From Streptomyces sp. NBC_00224 (GTDB lineage Bacteria > Actinomycetota > Actinomycetes > Streptomycetales > Streptomycetaceae): a stretch of 64,000 bases of DNA. This document shows, piece after piece, positions 40,054 to 49,292 of this stretch (position 1 is the first letter of the stretch; each line of letters begins with the position of its first letter). The DNA is taken from the NCBI RefSeq assembly GCF_041435195.1, contig NZ_CP108106.1, positions 8,135,001 through 8,199,000 on the forward strand. Direction: 5' to 3'. The notes under the pieces were generated by a model that was not told the origin of the DNA, did no database searches, and saw only the letters and a list, made by a program, of their open reading frames with translations. Position numbers and translations under genes: made by a program.

Positions 40054-41319
40054 ATGAACCCGGCGTACGCAACCGTCGACCACGTCTTCACCGTCCCCCT
40101 CGACCACGCGGCCCCGCACGGCCCGACCCTCCAGGTCTTCGCCCGCGAGGTCGTCGACCGCGCCCGGGCGGGCGAGCGACTGCCCTGGCTCCTGTATCTC
40201 CAGGGCGGCCCGGGCGGCAAGTCGCCCCGCCCGTCCGCCGGTTCGCCCGGGTGGCTGGACCACGCCCTGAAGACCCACCGGGTGCTCCTGCTCGACCAGC
40301 GCGGCACCGGCCGCTCCACTCCCGTAACGGGTCGGACGGCCGCGAAGTTCCCGTCCCCGGCCGCCTTCGCGGACCACCTGGCCCACTTCCGCGCCGACGC
40401 GATCGTCGCCGACGCCGAGCTGATCCGGCGCCGCCTGTGCGGCGACGAACCCTGGGAGACCCTCGGCCAGAGCTACGGCGGCTTCCTCACCCTCACCTAT
40501 CTGTCGCAGGCCCCCGAGGGGCTGCGCGCCTGCTACGTCGCCGGTGGACTGCCGGGTCTCGCGGCCACCGCCGACGACGTGTACGCCCGCACCTACCCCC
40601 GGGTGCGCGATCGCGTCCTCGACTTCTACGCCCGCTACCCCGACGACGCCGCCCGTCTGCGCGAGATCGCGGACCTCCTCTCGGCCACCGACGTACGGCT
40701 GCCCGACGGGGACCGGCTCACCCCCCGTCGCCTGCGCGCCCTCGGCCTCGCCCTCGGCATGGGCGACGGCCACGAGCGGATCCACTGGCTGCTCGACGAA
40801 GCCCTGGACGCGGAGGGGGAGTTGACCGACACGTTCCTCCACCAGATGATGAGCATGACCGGCTTCACCGGCAACCCCCTCTTCGCCGTTCTGCAGGAGA
40901 CCCTCTACGGCCAGGGCGCCTCGGCCACCGGCTGGGCCGCCGCCCGTGCCCTCGGCGACTTCCCCGAATTCGCCGACGACGCCGACCCGTTCCTCCTCAC
41001 CGGCGAGATGATCTACCCCTGGATGTTCCAGGAGATCGCGGCCCTGCGTCCCTTCGCCGGGGCCGCGGACCTGCTGGCCCGACGCACCGACTGGCCGCCG
41101 CTGTACGACATGGACCGCCTCGCCGCCAACGAGGTCCCGCTCGCCGCGATCGTCTACCACGACGACATGTACGTGGACGCGGGGCTCTCACTGCGCACCG
41201 CGCGCGAGGTCGGAGCCTGCCGCGTCTGGGTCACCAACGAGTGGGAGCACGACGGGCTCACCGCCTCGGGCGGCCGGGTCCTCGCCCGCCTGATGGACCT
41301 GGCCGCCGGCCGCGCCTGA
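40054..41319 (+). CDS. Prolyl-aminopeptidase-like alpha/beta hydrolase (S33)
   Basis: 421 residues, no signal peptide, so cytoplasmic. The oxyanion motif YLQGGPGGKSPRP (about 49-61), LLLDQRGTGRSTP (the DQRGxGRS signature of prolyl iminopeptidases) and the nucleophile elbow GQSYGGFLT are present; a helical cap follows and WEHDGL near the C-terminus supplies the His. The family removes N-terminal Pro (often also Hyp) from peptides. Placed between hydroxyproline catabolism and a secreted protease gene, it would process peptides after import. ATG 40054 was chosen; the frame is open upstream to 39817 but that part overlaps the aldehyde dehydrogenase end. Confidence 0.9.
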   Translation: MNPAYATVDHVFTVPLDHAAPHGPTLQVFAREVVDRARAGERLPWLLYLQGGPGGKSPRPSAGSPGWLDHALKTHRVLLLDQRGTGRSTPVTGRTAAKFPSPAAFADHLAHFRADAIVADAELIRRRLCGDEPWETLGQSYGGFLTLTYLSQAPEGLRACYVAGGLPGLAATADDVYARTYPRVRDRVLDFYARYPDDAARLREIADLLSATDVRLPDGDRLTPRRLRALGLALGMGDGHERIHWLLDEALDAEGELTDTFLHQMMSMTGFTGNPLFAVLQETLYGQGASATGWAAARALGDFPEFADDADPFLLTGEMIYPWMFQEIAALRPFAGAADLLARRTDWPPLYDMDRLAANEVPLAAIVYHDDMYVDAGLSLRTAREVGACRVWVTNEWEHDGLTASGGRVLARLMDLAAGRA

Positions 41320-41358
41320 CCGGCCCCACCCCTTCCGCCCGCCTCCAGGAGGAGAGCC

Positions 41359-42543
41359 ATGTCCGCCCCCTCGCTCCGACCGCGCCCCCTCGCCACCGCT
41401 GCCGTCGCCCTCACCATGTGCCTGGCCGGGAGCAGCGCGGCGAGCGCCGCACCCCGGCCGCACCCGGCCGCCCCCGCCGCCTGTGCGCTGCCCGGCCGGA
41501 CGGGCTGGACCGACGAGGGCCACGACACCGACCGCACCCAGTTCCAGCCGTCCACCGGCACCCACCGCGTCCTCACCCTGTTCGTCGACTTCCCCGACGC
41601 ACCGGAGACCGGCTCCACCGCGCCCTACGCGGCCCAACTCGCCCCGGCCGCCCAGTGGATGCGAGCGGCGAGCTACGGCCGCTCCCGTCTCGCCCTCACC
41701 CCACTGCGCCGCTGGATACGGATGCCCGCCGCCTCCACCTCGTACGACTTCGCGCGCGGCATCACCTTCGAGGCGCACGAGAAGTACGTACGCGACGCGG
41801 TCACCGCAGCCGACCCCTACGCCGACTTCTCGCGCTACGACATGGTGTACATCGTCCCCACCAAGGCGGCGACGGCCGTCCCCTTCTCCCCGACCTACCT
41901 CTACGACCCGGCCACCGCGGGCATCACGGCGGACGGCACCCGGGTGAAGTGGGGTGTCACCTTCGGCCAGGACATGTGGCGCTGGGGCCCCAAGGTCGCC
42001 GACCACGAGACCGCCCACACCTTCGGTCTCCCGGACCTGTACTCCTTCACCGGGGACACCCATCAGTACGTCGGCGGCTGGGACGTCATGGGCAACATCG
42101 CCGGGGCCGCCCCCCAGTACCTCGGCTGGCACTCCTGGAAACTCGGCTGGATCCGTGACGACCAGGTCGCCTGCCTGGCCGCACCGGGGCAGCGCACCGT
42201 GCGCCTCACCCCGGTGGAACGCCCCGGCGGCACGAAGATCGCCGTCCTGCGCACCGGCGGGACGACCGCGTACGTGGCGGAGTCGCGCCGCGCCGAGGGC
42301 AACGACACGGCCGCCTGCTCCACCGGCGTCCTCGTCTACAAGGTCGACTCGGCCGCCGCGACCGGCGAGGGCCCGGTCCGGATCGCCCCGACGCACCCCA
42401 CCACCGTGCCCACCGGCTGCACCGCCCTGGACCTGGCGGCCCGGACCGCAGGACAGAGCTTCACCGACCCCGACACCGGCGCCCGCATCGACGTCCTCGC
42501 GGGCGGTCCGGCGGGGGACACGGTACGGATCAGCAAGGGGTGA
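41359..42543 (+). CDS. Secreted M6-like zinc metalloprotease (copy 2)
   Basis: 394 residues. Signal peptide MSAPSLRPRPLATAAVALTM... with an SAASA cleavage region at about 30. The zinc motif HETAHTFGLPD has His216, Glu217 and His220. It is a full-length paralogue of the protease at 26999 with the same two Cys-containing C-terminal segments (CSTGVLVYKVD, GCTALDL). It starts 39 bp after the aminopeptidase stop with GGAGGAG before the ATG, so the two are probably one transcript. The pair of proteases bracketing the catabolic genes suggests duplication inside one functional island. Confidence 0.88.
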   Translation: MSAPSLRPRPLATAAVALTMCLAGSSAASAAPRPHPAAPAACALPGRTGWTDEGHDTDRTQFQPSTGTHRVLTLFVDFPDAPETGSTAPYAAQLAPAAQWMRAASYGRSRLALTPLRRWIRMPAASTSYDFARGITFEAHEKYVRDAVTAADPYADFSRYDMVYIVPTKAATAVPFSPTYLYDPATAGITADGTRVKWGVTFGQDMWRWGPKVADHETAHTFGLPDLYSFTGDTHQYVGGWDVMGNIAGAAPQYLGWHSWKLGWIRDDQVACLAAPGQRTVRLTPVERPGGTKIAVLRTGGTTAYVAESRRAEGNDTAACSTGVLVYKVDSAAATGEGPVRIAPTHPTTVPTGCTALDLAARTAGQSFTDPDTGARIDVLAGGPAGDTVRISKG

Positions 42544-42571
42544 GCCGCCGACGAGGCAAGGCTGTACGTCC

Positions 42572-43063
42572 TTATGACCCGATCGGGACGCGGAGGACCT
42601 GTCCGGGCACGATCTTGTCGGGGTCGGAGATCTGTGCCGGGTTGGCCCGCACGATGCGCGAGTAGAGGGAGGCGTCGCCGTAGTACGACTTGGCGATGGC
42701 CGACAGCGTGTCGCCCTTCACCACCTTGTGCTCGCGGTAGCCGTAGTAACCGGGCACGATGCGCGGCCCGTAGATGACCGGAACGGTGACGGCGTTGATC
42801 TCGCTGCCGTCCCTGGCGCTCGCTTCGAAGACCTGGACGAGCAGTCGGTCGACCTGGAAGGACGCGTGGCCGACGTCGACGGCGAGATGGAACTGCCCGT
42901 GCTCACCGGTGCCGCCTCCCACGCTGAACGTGCCGGTCACCTGGTGGTGGCCGTCACTGATGCGGTACTCCAGGGCGGCCTCGAATCCGGTGGCGACCCC
43001 GCCGACGTGGATCGGGTTGCCGACCAGATCGAGGGCGCGCGGTTGGTCCATGCGGTTGGTCAT
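42572..43063 (-). CDS. Gmad2 immunoglobulin-like + LysM domain protein
   Basis: 163 residues without a signal peptide or membrane helix. The N-terminal part (about 10-95; IHVGGVATGFEAALEYRI, GQFHLAVDVG, VQVFEASARDGSEIN) fits the Gmad2 Ig-like fold. The C-terminal LysM (about 112-160) reads HKVVKGDTLSAIAKSYYGDASLYSRIVRANP. LysM normally binds peptidoglycan, so the lack of an export signal is notable; cytoplasmic LysM proteins occur in tail-like particles. CTGGGAGG precedes the ATG. It lies 112 bp behind the CHAT protease gene on the same strand and may be co-expressed. Confidence 0.83.
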   Translation of the reverse strand: MTNRMDQPRALDLVGNPIHVGGVATGFEAALEYRISDGHHQVTGTFSVGGGTGEHGQFHLAVDVGHASFQVDRLLVQVFEASARDGSEINAVTVPVIYGPRIVPGYYGYREHKVVKGDTLSAIAKSYYGDASLYSRIVRANPAQISDPDKIVPGQVLRVPIGS

Positions 43064-43175
43064 GAAGCCTCCCAGGTCGTGAATCGTTCGGCACTCGCAG
43101 CTTCGGCGGCCGAACGGCGGAAGACAATGGCACCCGTCGGCCGATTTCGCGGGCGTCGCGCATCCCGGCTGCCCA

Positions 43176-46100
43176 CTACGCGCCGGAATGCAGATGGGCC
43201 GCCCACGTGTCGGGGCGGTCGGGCATACGGTCGCGCAGGTGGCGGACCGCGTCGTGCAGTGCCCGGGCGGCCCGGTCGGGAGTGAGGCCGGACGGGCTGC
43301 CCAGGGCCGTGTAGAACAGCCGGGCGAGTTCGGACGCGTGGCTGTCGTACACGGGCCAGAGCGTGGCCACCACACCGCGGAAGCCCGCGAGTTGGAACGC
43401 GGTGGCGAGGTTGACGAACTCGTCGGCCAGGTGCGGCACGCCCGTGGAGGCGGTGCTGCACGCGGAGAGGAAGGCCAGCCCGGCATGGTCGAGGTCCAGG
43501 GCGGCCAGGCCACTCACCGTGAGCGGGGCGTCCTGCAGCAGGAGACGGCTGCGGGACGGGTCGACGGGGTCGCTGACGGCGTGACAGGCGAAATGGACCA
43601 GGGAGCAGTCGCCCATCGCCGACATCACGTCCTCGCGCATGCTCGGGGCGGTTTCCTGCGTCGAGGCGTCCGGGTGGCTGCGCCGCCGCGCGGTGAGCAC
43701 CAGCGGATCCGGCGTATGGGTGCGTACGTACCCCTCCTCCTCGGCCGTGTGCGGCAGCGGAGGGGCGCCGGGGGTGAGCGGCATCGTGACGACGAGCGCG
43801 CGGTGCGGGGAGCGCGGGGGCAGGGGACGGCGGGCATGGCGCAGTGCGCGCAGGGTCGGCGTGTAGGAGGAGACCACGCGGTCCATGACGGTCGCCCCTG
43901 AACTGCCCGTGGCGCCCCGGTGGTATCCGGCGGCGTGCAGCGGGAGCAGGCCGAGCAACCCGCCGGGGCTCCACCACACGCGGGGAGCCCGGTGTCCCGG
44001 AGGCGGGGGAGAGGTGAGACCGAGCGCGGTCAGGACGGGCTCCGCCGCGACGTCCCACAGCCACTCCAGGGTGGAGTTGAGGGTGTGCAGGGCCGGTTCG
44101 CTGCGGGCGGGAGTGGGACTCGGCGCCCACCTCAGCGCCGCGGTGAAGTCCTGAGCCCTCTGCCTCACGGTGTCCCGGTCCAGGCCGGGCAGGGGCAGCG
44201 CGGTGACGGCGTCGGGGCGGATCAGCAGGGCGTGGCTGCCGTGGCCGCTCACGGCGAAGACCACCACCGGCCCGTACGCGGCCTGGGCCAGCAGGTCCGG
44301 CAGCTCCATCGGCAGCAGGAACCGGTCGAAGCCGGGCCGGGACCTGATCTCGTCCAGGACGGCGGAGAACCGCGCGGCGAGGTCGCGGCGGGCTTCCGTG
44401 GCCGGGTACCAGGGCTCGGCGGACGCCCATACGCCGGGGGCGTCGTCCGCGTAGGCCGCGTTGAGCCGTTCGCGTATCGCGAGGAAGCGCGTGGCGAGTT
44501 CGGGCAGTCGGCGGCGCAGGTCGGTGACCTCGCCCCGGGTGTCGAGTGCCTGGCCGAGCATGACGCCGCGCCCCGCCTCCGTCAGCCGCAGAGCCCTGGA
44601 CGCGGCCGGGTCGGCGGCCGGGGGAGGCGTCGTCGGTTCGTCGCCCGCGGTGAGGACGAGCGCGGCGGCGTCGGCGGCGAGTTCGAAGCAGGTGCCGAGC
44701 AGACTCTGCTGATCGGTACGGGCCAGCATGCGCGGGGTGAGCGCGGGCAGAACGTCCACGGCCGCCTCCAGCAGCTCCGCCGCCCGGGCCGGCTGCCGGT
44801 GGGACAGCAGGCGTGCGGCGGCGCGTACGGCGCTGAGGCGGCGCAGGGGCGCGGTCCCGGTCAGCTCCCAGGCCTCGGTGAACGCGCTGACGGCCGCCGA
44901 CTCGGCGGGTTCCGCTTCCTGGTCCGTGGCAGCGGTCAGGACGAGCAACTGCCCGAGGTTGACGAGCGGATAGGTCCGTGAGGGAGCGCCTGCCGGAAGG
45001 ATGTCCAGGACTTCGCGGAAGGCGCGGGCGGCTTCGTCGCGTACGGCGGTGTCCGTGGGGTCCTGGAAGGCCCGGGCCAGCAGACTGTAGCCGAGGTTGT
45101 TGAGGTGGGTGGCACGCGCCGGATTGCCTGAGGCAGTCGCCGCGACGGCTCGGCGGCCGACGGCGATCGCCTCGTCCAGGTCGGCCGGTGCGGCCGTGAG
45201 GTCGAAGCGGTCGCGCAGCGCCAGGCACAGATTGGACAGGCATCCGGGCAGCCGGGGGTCGACGGGTGCCATCAGTTCCGCGGCGCTCCGGGTGCTGTCG
45301 ATGGCCGCGTCGAGCTCGGCGGCCGACCGGGTGCGGTGGTACCGGGTCAGCAGCGCGTACCCCTCGTTGTTGAGCAGTTGGGGGTGGGCGGGATGGCCGG
45401 GCTCCAGTCGGCTGCTCGCGTCGCGTACCGAGGCGAGGCACGCGTCGATGTCCTCCAGTGCGCCGCTGTGCTCGTACCGGGTGAGGAACGCCAGCGCGTT
45501 GTTCGCGATGATCGTCACCCAGTCGGGATGGTCGCGCGGAGTGTCGGCGAGGGCCGCGCGGCCCAGTTCGACGGCCTCGTCCAGATCGTCCGGGCGGCCC
45601 TCGGCGGATGAACGCCTGACGAGGCAGAGCGCGAGCTGCTGCCGGGCCCGGGCACGGTGACGCGGGTCGGCGGCGTGTACGGCGGCCGACTCGGCGGCCT
45701 CGATCGCCCGGGCGATGTCGGCGGGCTCACCCGAGCGCAGGAAGCGGGCGCGGTACATGAGGCTCAGGTTGGACAGATCGAGGGAGGGAGCGTGCCCGGC
45801 GCCCGGCGCGTCATGGAGCTCACGGCTGAGAGCGAGCGCGCGGTCGAGGTCTTCGAGGTGTCCGTCGCTCTGGAAGCGATGGGCGAGCGCGCCGCCGAGG
45901 GCGCGCAGCGCCATGTCCCGGTCGGCGTGTCCGGCGGGCGCCGCGGCGAGCGCCGTCTCGCCCAGTTCGACGGCGACGTCGAGGTCGTCGCGAATACCGG
46001 TGTGCGCATGGGCGGAGAGCGCGGTGAGGGAGGCGTTGGCCAGGTGGCGGGCCCGCCCGGCGGACTCGGGGGACAGCGCGCGGGCGTGCCGTACCGCGAG

Positions 46101-47249
46101 ATCCCTCGCCGTCTTGAGAGCCGTCGGATCCCCGGTGTGCTCGAAGAGCGTGTGCCAGACCCCCGCGACGGCGAGCTGGGCCTGCGCGTCGTCGTCCGGC
46201 GCCGCGGCGGCGGCGCGTCGCGCGGTCTCGGCGGCCTCGTCCATGACCCGGGTGTCCTGGGTCCGCGCCGCGCGGATGGCGAGCCACTCGCCCAGCATGG
46301 CCAGCAGCCGGGCGAGCAGAGGATCTTCGGGGACGGTCGCCGCGACCAGCCGGCGCATCCAGTTGATCGACTCGTCCAGATCGCCGAGTGACCGCGACCG
46401 CTCGTAGCGCAAGTGCAGGAGCTGTGCGGCGAGTTGCACGCCGTTCGGGTGCAGGGGGTCCTCGGAGTGGCCGGCGCGTGCACAGGCGCGTGCGGCCTCC
46501 ACTGCCGCGTCCAGGTCCTCCGGGGCGGCCGTGTACTCGTACCGGGACCACAGGGCGGTCGCCATGATGCCCATCGCCGCCGGCCGCTGCGGTTCGTCGT
46601 CGGCCATCGTCGTGACGGCGTGGCGGGCGGTGTCGACGGCCCGGTCGAGGTTTTCGGCGCCACCGCCCCGCTCGCCCGACAGCCTTAGGGCAACGCTCAG
46701 ATTGGCGAGTGCGCCCGCGCTCGCGGGGCCCACCGGGAGGTGGCCGACGATACGCATCCAGGCCCAGGCGGCCCTGGTGGCCGGATCCAGGGTCGCCTTG
46801 TCACCGGCGTCCTGAAGCATCCGTATAGCCGGCTGCATCGCGGCCTCTGCCAGCTTCGGGAGCAACTCCTGGGGCAGCGACGCACTGGGCACGTATGCCT
46901 CTCCGGCGAGGAAGGCGGGCAGGAGGCACAGCACAGCGAACGTCTCATGGAACTGCGCGACCTCGCCCGCGGAGGCCCGCGCACGGTGCCATTCCACCCA
47001 CCCCAGGGCGAGGACGCCGCCCATCGTCCGGTTCCCGGGGAACTGCTCCTCCAGACGTGCCACGTCGGCCGCCACGTCCCGGCCGAGGATCGAGGACGGA
47101 TCTCCCGTGTCGGCGATCGTCTTGAGGTGCCCCTGTACCGCGCCGAGCGCTTCCGGCTCGCCCGGCCCGTTCTCCGCCGCCCCGTTCTCCGCCACCCGGC
47201 CCGCCCCTCCGCTGCCCGCCCCGGTTGCTCCTGCGTCTTCGAGTGTCAT
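43176..47249 (-). CDS. TPR-repeat CHAT-domain (caspase-like) protein
   Basis: 1357 residues, cytoplasmic. Residues about 130-1000 are helical TPR-type repeats with a recurring RYE/RFE-hydrophobic, DLDEAVELGRxAL pattern at about 50-residue spacing. The C-terminal CHAT peptidase domain (about 1080-1357) has both catalytic segments: HFACHAV with His near 1223 and FLSACSTA with Cys near 1264, so it is probably an active cysteine protease of the separase/caspase clan. TPR-CHAT proteins cleave partner proteins after a signal binds the repeats; in type III-E CRISPR the same fold is the RNA-controlled protease. No CRISPR gene is near. Its substrate may be a neighbour such as the Gmad2-LysM protein, but nothing in the sequence proves this. 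Confidence 0.92.
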   Translation of the reverse strand: MTLEDAGATGAGSGGAGRVAENGAAENGPGEPEALGAVQGHLKTIADTGDPSSILGRDVAADVARLEEQFPGNRTMGGVLALGWVEWHRARASAGEVAQFHETFAVLCLLPAFLAGEAYVPSASLPQELLPKLAEAAMQPAIRMLQDAGDKATLDPATRAAWAWMRIVGHLPVGPASAGALANLSVALRLSGERGGGAENLDRAVDTARHAVTTMADDEPQRPAAMGIMATALWSRYEYTAAPEDLDAAVEAARACARAGHSEDPLHPNGVQLAAQLLHLRYERSRSLGDLDESINWMRRLVAATVPEDPLLARLLAMLGEWLAIRAARTQDTRVMDEAAETARRAAAAAPDDDAQAQLAVAGVWHTLFEHTGDPTALKTARDLAVRHARALSPESAGRARHLANASLTALSAHAHTGIRDDLDVAVELGETALAAAPAGHADRDMALRALGGALAHRFQSDGHLEDLDRALALSRELHDAPGAGHAPSLDLSNLSLMYRARFLRSGEPADIARAIEAAESAAVHAADPRHRARARQQLALCLVRRSSAEGRPDDLDEAVELGRAALADTPRDHPDWVTIIANNALAFLTRYEHSGALEDIDACLASVRDASSRLEPGHPAHPQLLNNEGYALLTRYHRTRSAAELDAAIDSTRSAAELMAPVDPRLPGCLSNLCLALRDRFDLTAAPADLDEAIAVGRRAVAATASGNPARATHLNNLGYSLLARAFQDPTDTAVRDEAARAFREVLDILPAGAPSRTYPLVNLGQLLVLTAATDQEAEPAESAAVSAFTEAWELTGTAPLRRLSAVRAAARLLSHRQPARAAELLEAAVDVLPALTPRMLARTDQQSLLGTCFELAADAAALVLTAGDEPTTPPPAADPAASRALRLTEAGRGVMLGQALDTRGEVTDLRRRLPELATRFLAIRERLNAAYADDAPGVWASAEPWYPATEARRDLAARFSAVLDEIRSRPGFDRFLLPMELPDLLAQAAYGPVVVFAVSGHGSHALLIRPDAVTALPLPGLDRDTVRQRAQDFTAALRWAPSPTPARSEPALHTLNSTLEWLWDVAAEPVLTALGLTSPPPPGHRAPRVWWSPGGLLGLLPLHAAGYHRGATGSSGATVMDRVVSSYTPTLRALRHARRPLPPRSPHRALVVTMPLTPGAPPLPHTAEEEGYVRTHTPDPLVLTARRRSHPDASTQETAPSMREDVMSAMGDCSLVHFACHAVSDPVDPSRSRLLLQDAPLTVSGLAALDLDHAGLAFLSACSTASTGVPHLADEFVNLATAFQLAGFRGVVATLWPVYDSHASELARLFYTALGSPSGLTPDRAARALHDAVRHLRDRMPDRPDTWAAHLHSGA

Positions 47250-47499
47250 GAAGCCGGACGCTCCTCGCAGGGGTTCGCGTGGATTGCCCTCGGCGGGCCG
47301 GATGATGCAGCAGCGGGCCGATCAGGTACCGGCCGCAGGCCGCTCGACCGCTTGCTGTCCACGTCATGGAATCCCCCGCCCCGTACCGCGCCGGGCAACA
47401 GGGTGTAGCAGCATGTGAGGCCTGTTGTGCGGAGTGATAGAAAGAGCCCCGAGTGGTCAAGGTAGTGATTTCGTTAGCGAATTCGGGGGGAATGTCGCT

Positions 47500-49209
47500 G
47501 TGAGCCAGCCGCCCAGTCAACAGCCGTCGCAGGAGCCGGTTCCGGGCAACCCGTATGCACAGCCCGGCGGTTACGGTCAGCCAGGGCCGGTGCAGCCCGG
47601 TGGCTACGGCCAACCCCCGGGCGGCGCCGGCTACCCGCCGCAGCCGCCGTACCCCGGTGGCTACGGCCCGCCGAGCCCGGCACCGTACGCCCAGACTCCG
47701 CCACCTGTCCCGCCGACCCCGCCGACCCCGCCGGGCAACGGCGGTCAAGGCCCCTTCCGCCGCAAGCCCGTGGTGATCGTGGCTGCGGTGGTCGCGGGCC
47801 TCCTGGCCATCGGCGGCGGTGTGTACGTCGCCACTGGCGACGACGACAAGCCCGCCAAACCTGCCGCGCGGGCAAGCGACCCCGCCACGCCCTCCACTTC
47901 CCCCTCGGCCGACCTCGGCGACGGCACCGGCAGCGGCAATGGCGGTGCGAGCGGCGGTGACGGATTCAACGACGGGATCAAAGCGGGCGAGGCACGCGTC
48001 TGGGTGCGCGAGAACGAGACCCAGCTGACCTCGGCGGGCGGCAAGCAGTTCGGCCCGTGGCGGCTCGGCGACCTCGTGGCCAGGGCCATGTACAAGGAGG
48101 TCACCGGTCACGCGGTGGCCGACGGCGCGCCGAAGTGGAGCGTGTCGCTGGAGACACCCGTGTGCGGCGCCGCGCAGGCACCGACCGCCCACGGCAAGCT
48201 GGTCATCGCGACCTTGGAGAACAACACCGCCCGCGCCCACTGCAAGTACCTCCAGCAGATCGATCTGGCCACGGGCAAGGTGGGCTGGAAGATCGAGGTG
48301 CCGCAGGAGTCCTCGTACGACACCACGAACGAGTTCCGGCTCGCGGTCACCGGCGATACCGTCGCCGTCAGCCACAGCGCCTACGCGAGCGGTTTCTCGG
48401 CCGTCGACGGCAAGAAGCTCTTCGGCACGTGGAAGACCGTCGGTTGCAGCCCCTACTCCGTCGGCGGCGGCACCAGGCTGATCGGTGTCGGCCTGTGCCC
48501 GGGCTCCGGTGACGTCACCAAGACGCAGCAACTGATCGAGGAACTCGACCCGGCCACCGGCAAGTCCAAGTGGAACTACAAGTTCGCGCCGGGCTGGACG
48601 GTCGGCCGGATCTACTCCACCGACCCGTTGGTCGTCGCCGCCCGCAACAGCGACACCAAGGCGTGGAACATCACGACGTTCGCGCCGGACGGAAGGGTCC
48701 GCTGGCAGGTCGAACCGAAGTTCAAGGTCACCGGCGCGTGCGACGGCTTCGGCGACGGCAGCGGAGACCTCCACGCCTGCACCTTCGCGGCGACCGACGC
48801 GGCCACCCTCTACCTCGGCACCGCGGGCTCGGAGGGGGCCGTGCTCGGCGAACCGGAGACCAACGAGGTCGTAGCCGTCGACCTTGGCAACGGCAAGGAG
48901 AAGTGGCGTACGAAGGAGTCCCACGGCCGTGCCATGCGGCCGCTGGCCGTCGAGGGCGGCAAGGCCGTGGTGTACGTCCAGCCCGGCAAGGGTCCGGACG
49001 ACTCCGCCGCGGTCGCCACCATCGCGGCGACCGGAGGCGCTCCCCAGACCCTCCTGCAGACCCCGGCAGCGGCGGCCGGCGCCGAACGCACCTTCTACCT
49101 CACCCCCCGCATGATCTGGTCCGGCGGCCGTTTCTTCCTGCTCAACGGCCGTGTCCACAGCCCCACGGCCCAGAAGAAGGACCGCACGCTCCTGTCCTTC
49201 GGCAAGTGA
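47500..49209 (+). CDS. Membrane-anchored PQQ-like beta-propeller protein
   Basis: 569 residues. A Pro/Gly/Gln/Tyr-rich cytoplasmic N-terminus (about 1-90) with GGYGQP-type repeats precedes one membrane helix (PVVIVAAVVAGLLAIGGGVYV), a Ser/Gly/Asp linker, and an extracellular PQQ-type propeller (repeats such as IDLATGKVGWKIEV, LDPATGKSKWNYKF, VDLGNGKEKWRTKE). Several Cys in the propeller may form disulfides. Proteins of this form are frequent in Streptomyces and often sit beside regulatory kinases; the role is unknown. GTG 47500 has GGGGGA upstream. Divergent from the CHAT gene across 250 bp that hold no other gene. Confidence 0.85.
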   Translation: MSQPPSQQPSQEPVPGNPYAQPGGYGQPGPVQPGGYGQPPGGAGYPPQPPYPGGYGPPSPAPYAQTPPPVPPTPPTPPGNGGQGPFRRKPVVIVAAVVAGLLAIGGGVYVATGDDDKPAKPAARASDPATPSTSPSADLGDGTGSGNGGASGGDGFNDGIKAGEARVWVRENETQLTSAGGKQFGPWRLGDLVARAMYKEVTGHAVADGAPKWSVSLETPVCGAAQAPTAHGKLVIATLENNTARAHCKYLQQIDLATGKVGWKIEVPQESSYDTTNEFRLAVTGDTVAVSHSAYASGFSAVDGKKLFGTWKTVGCSPYSVGGGTRLIGVGLCPGSGDVTKTQQLIEELDPATGKSKWNYKFAPGWTVGRIYSTDPLVVAARNSDTKAWNITTFAPDGRVRWQVEPKFKVTGACDGFGDGSGDLHACTFAATDAATLYLGTAGSEGAVLGEPETNEVVAVDLGNGKEKWRTKESHGRAMRPLAVEGGKAVVYVQPGKGPDDSAAVATIAATGGAPQTLLQTPAAAAGAERTFYLTPRMIWSGGRFFLLNGRVHSPTAQKKDRTLLSFGK

Positions 49210-49292
49210 CGACAGGGCTGACCCGGGGTGGCTTCGTGTGAATCAGTTTCAGGGGGTGGGCGGCCCGTACGGCGACGCCGGCAGCCGGGAGT

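Noticed and set aside
43176..47249. Type III-E CRISPR (Craspase) partner reading of the TPR-CHAT protein
   Set aside because: The fold is related, but no gRAMP/Cas7-11 gene, Cas1/2 or repeat array is present anywhere in the window.
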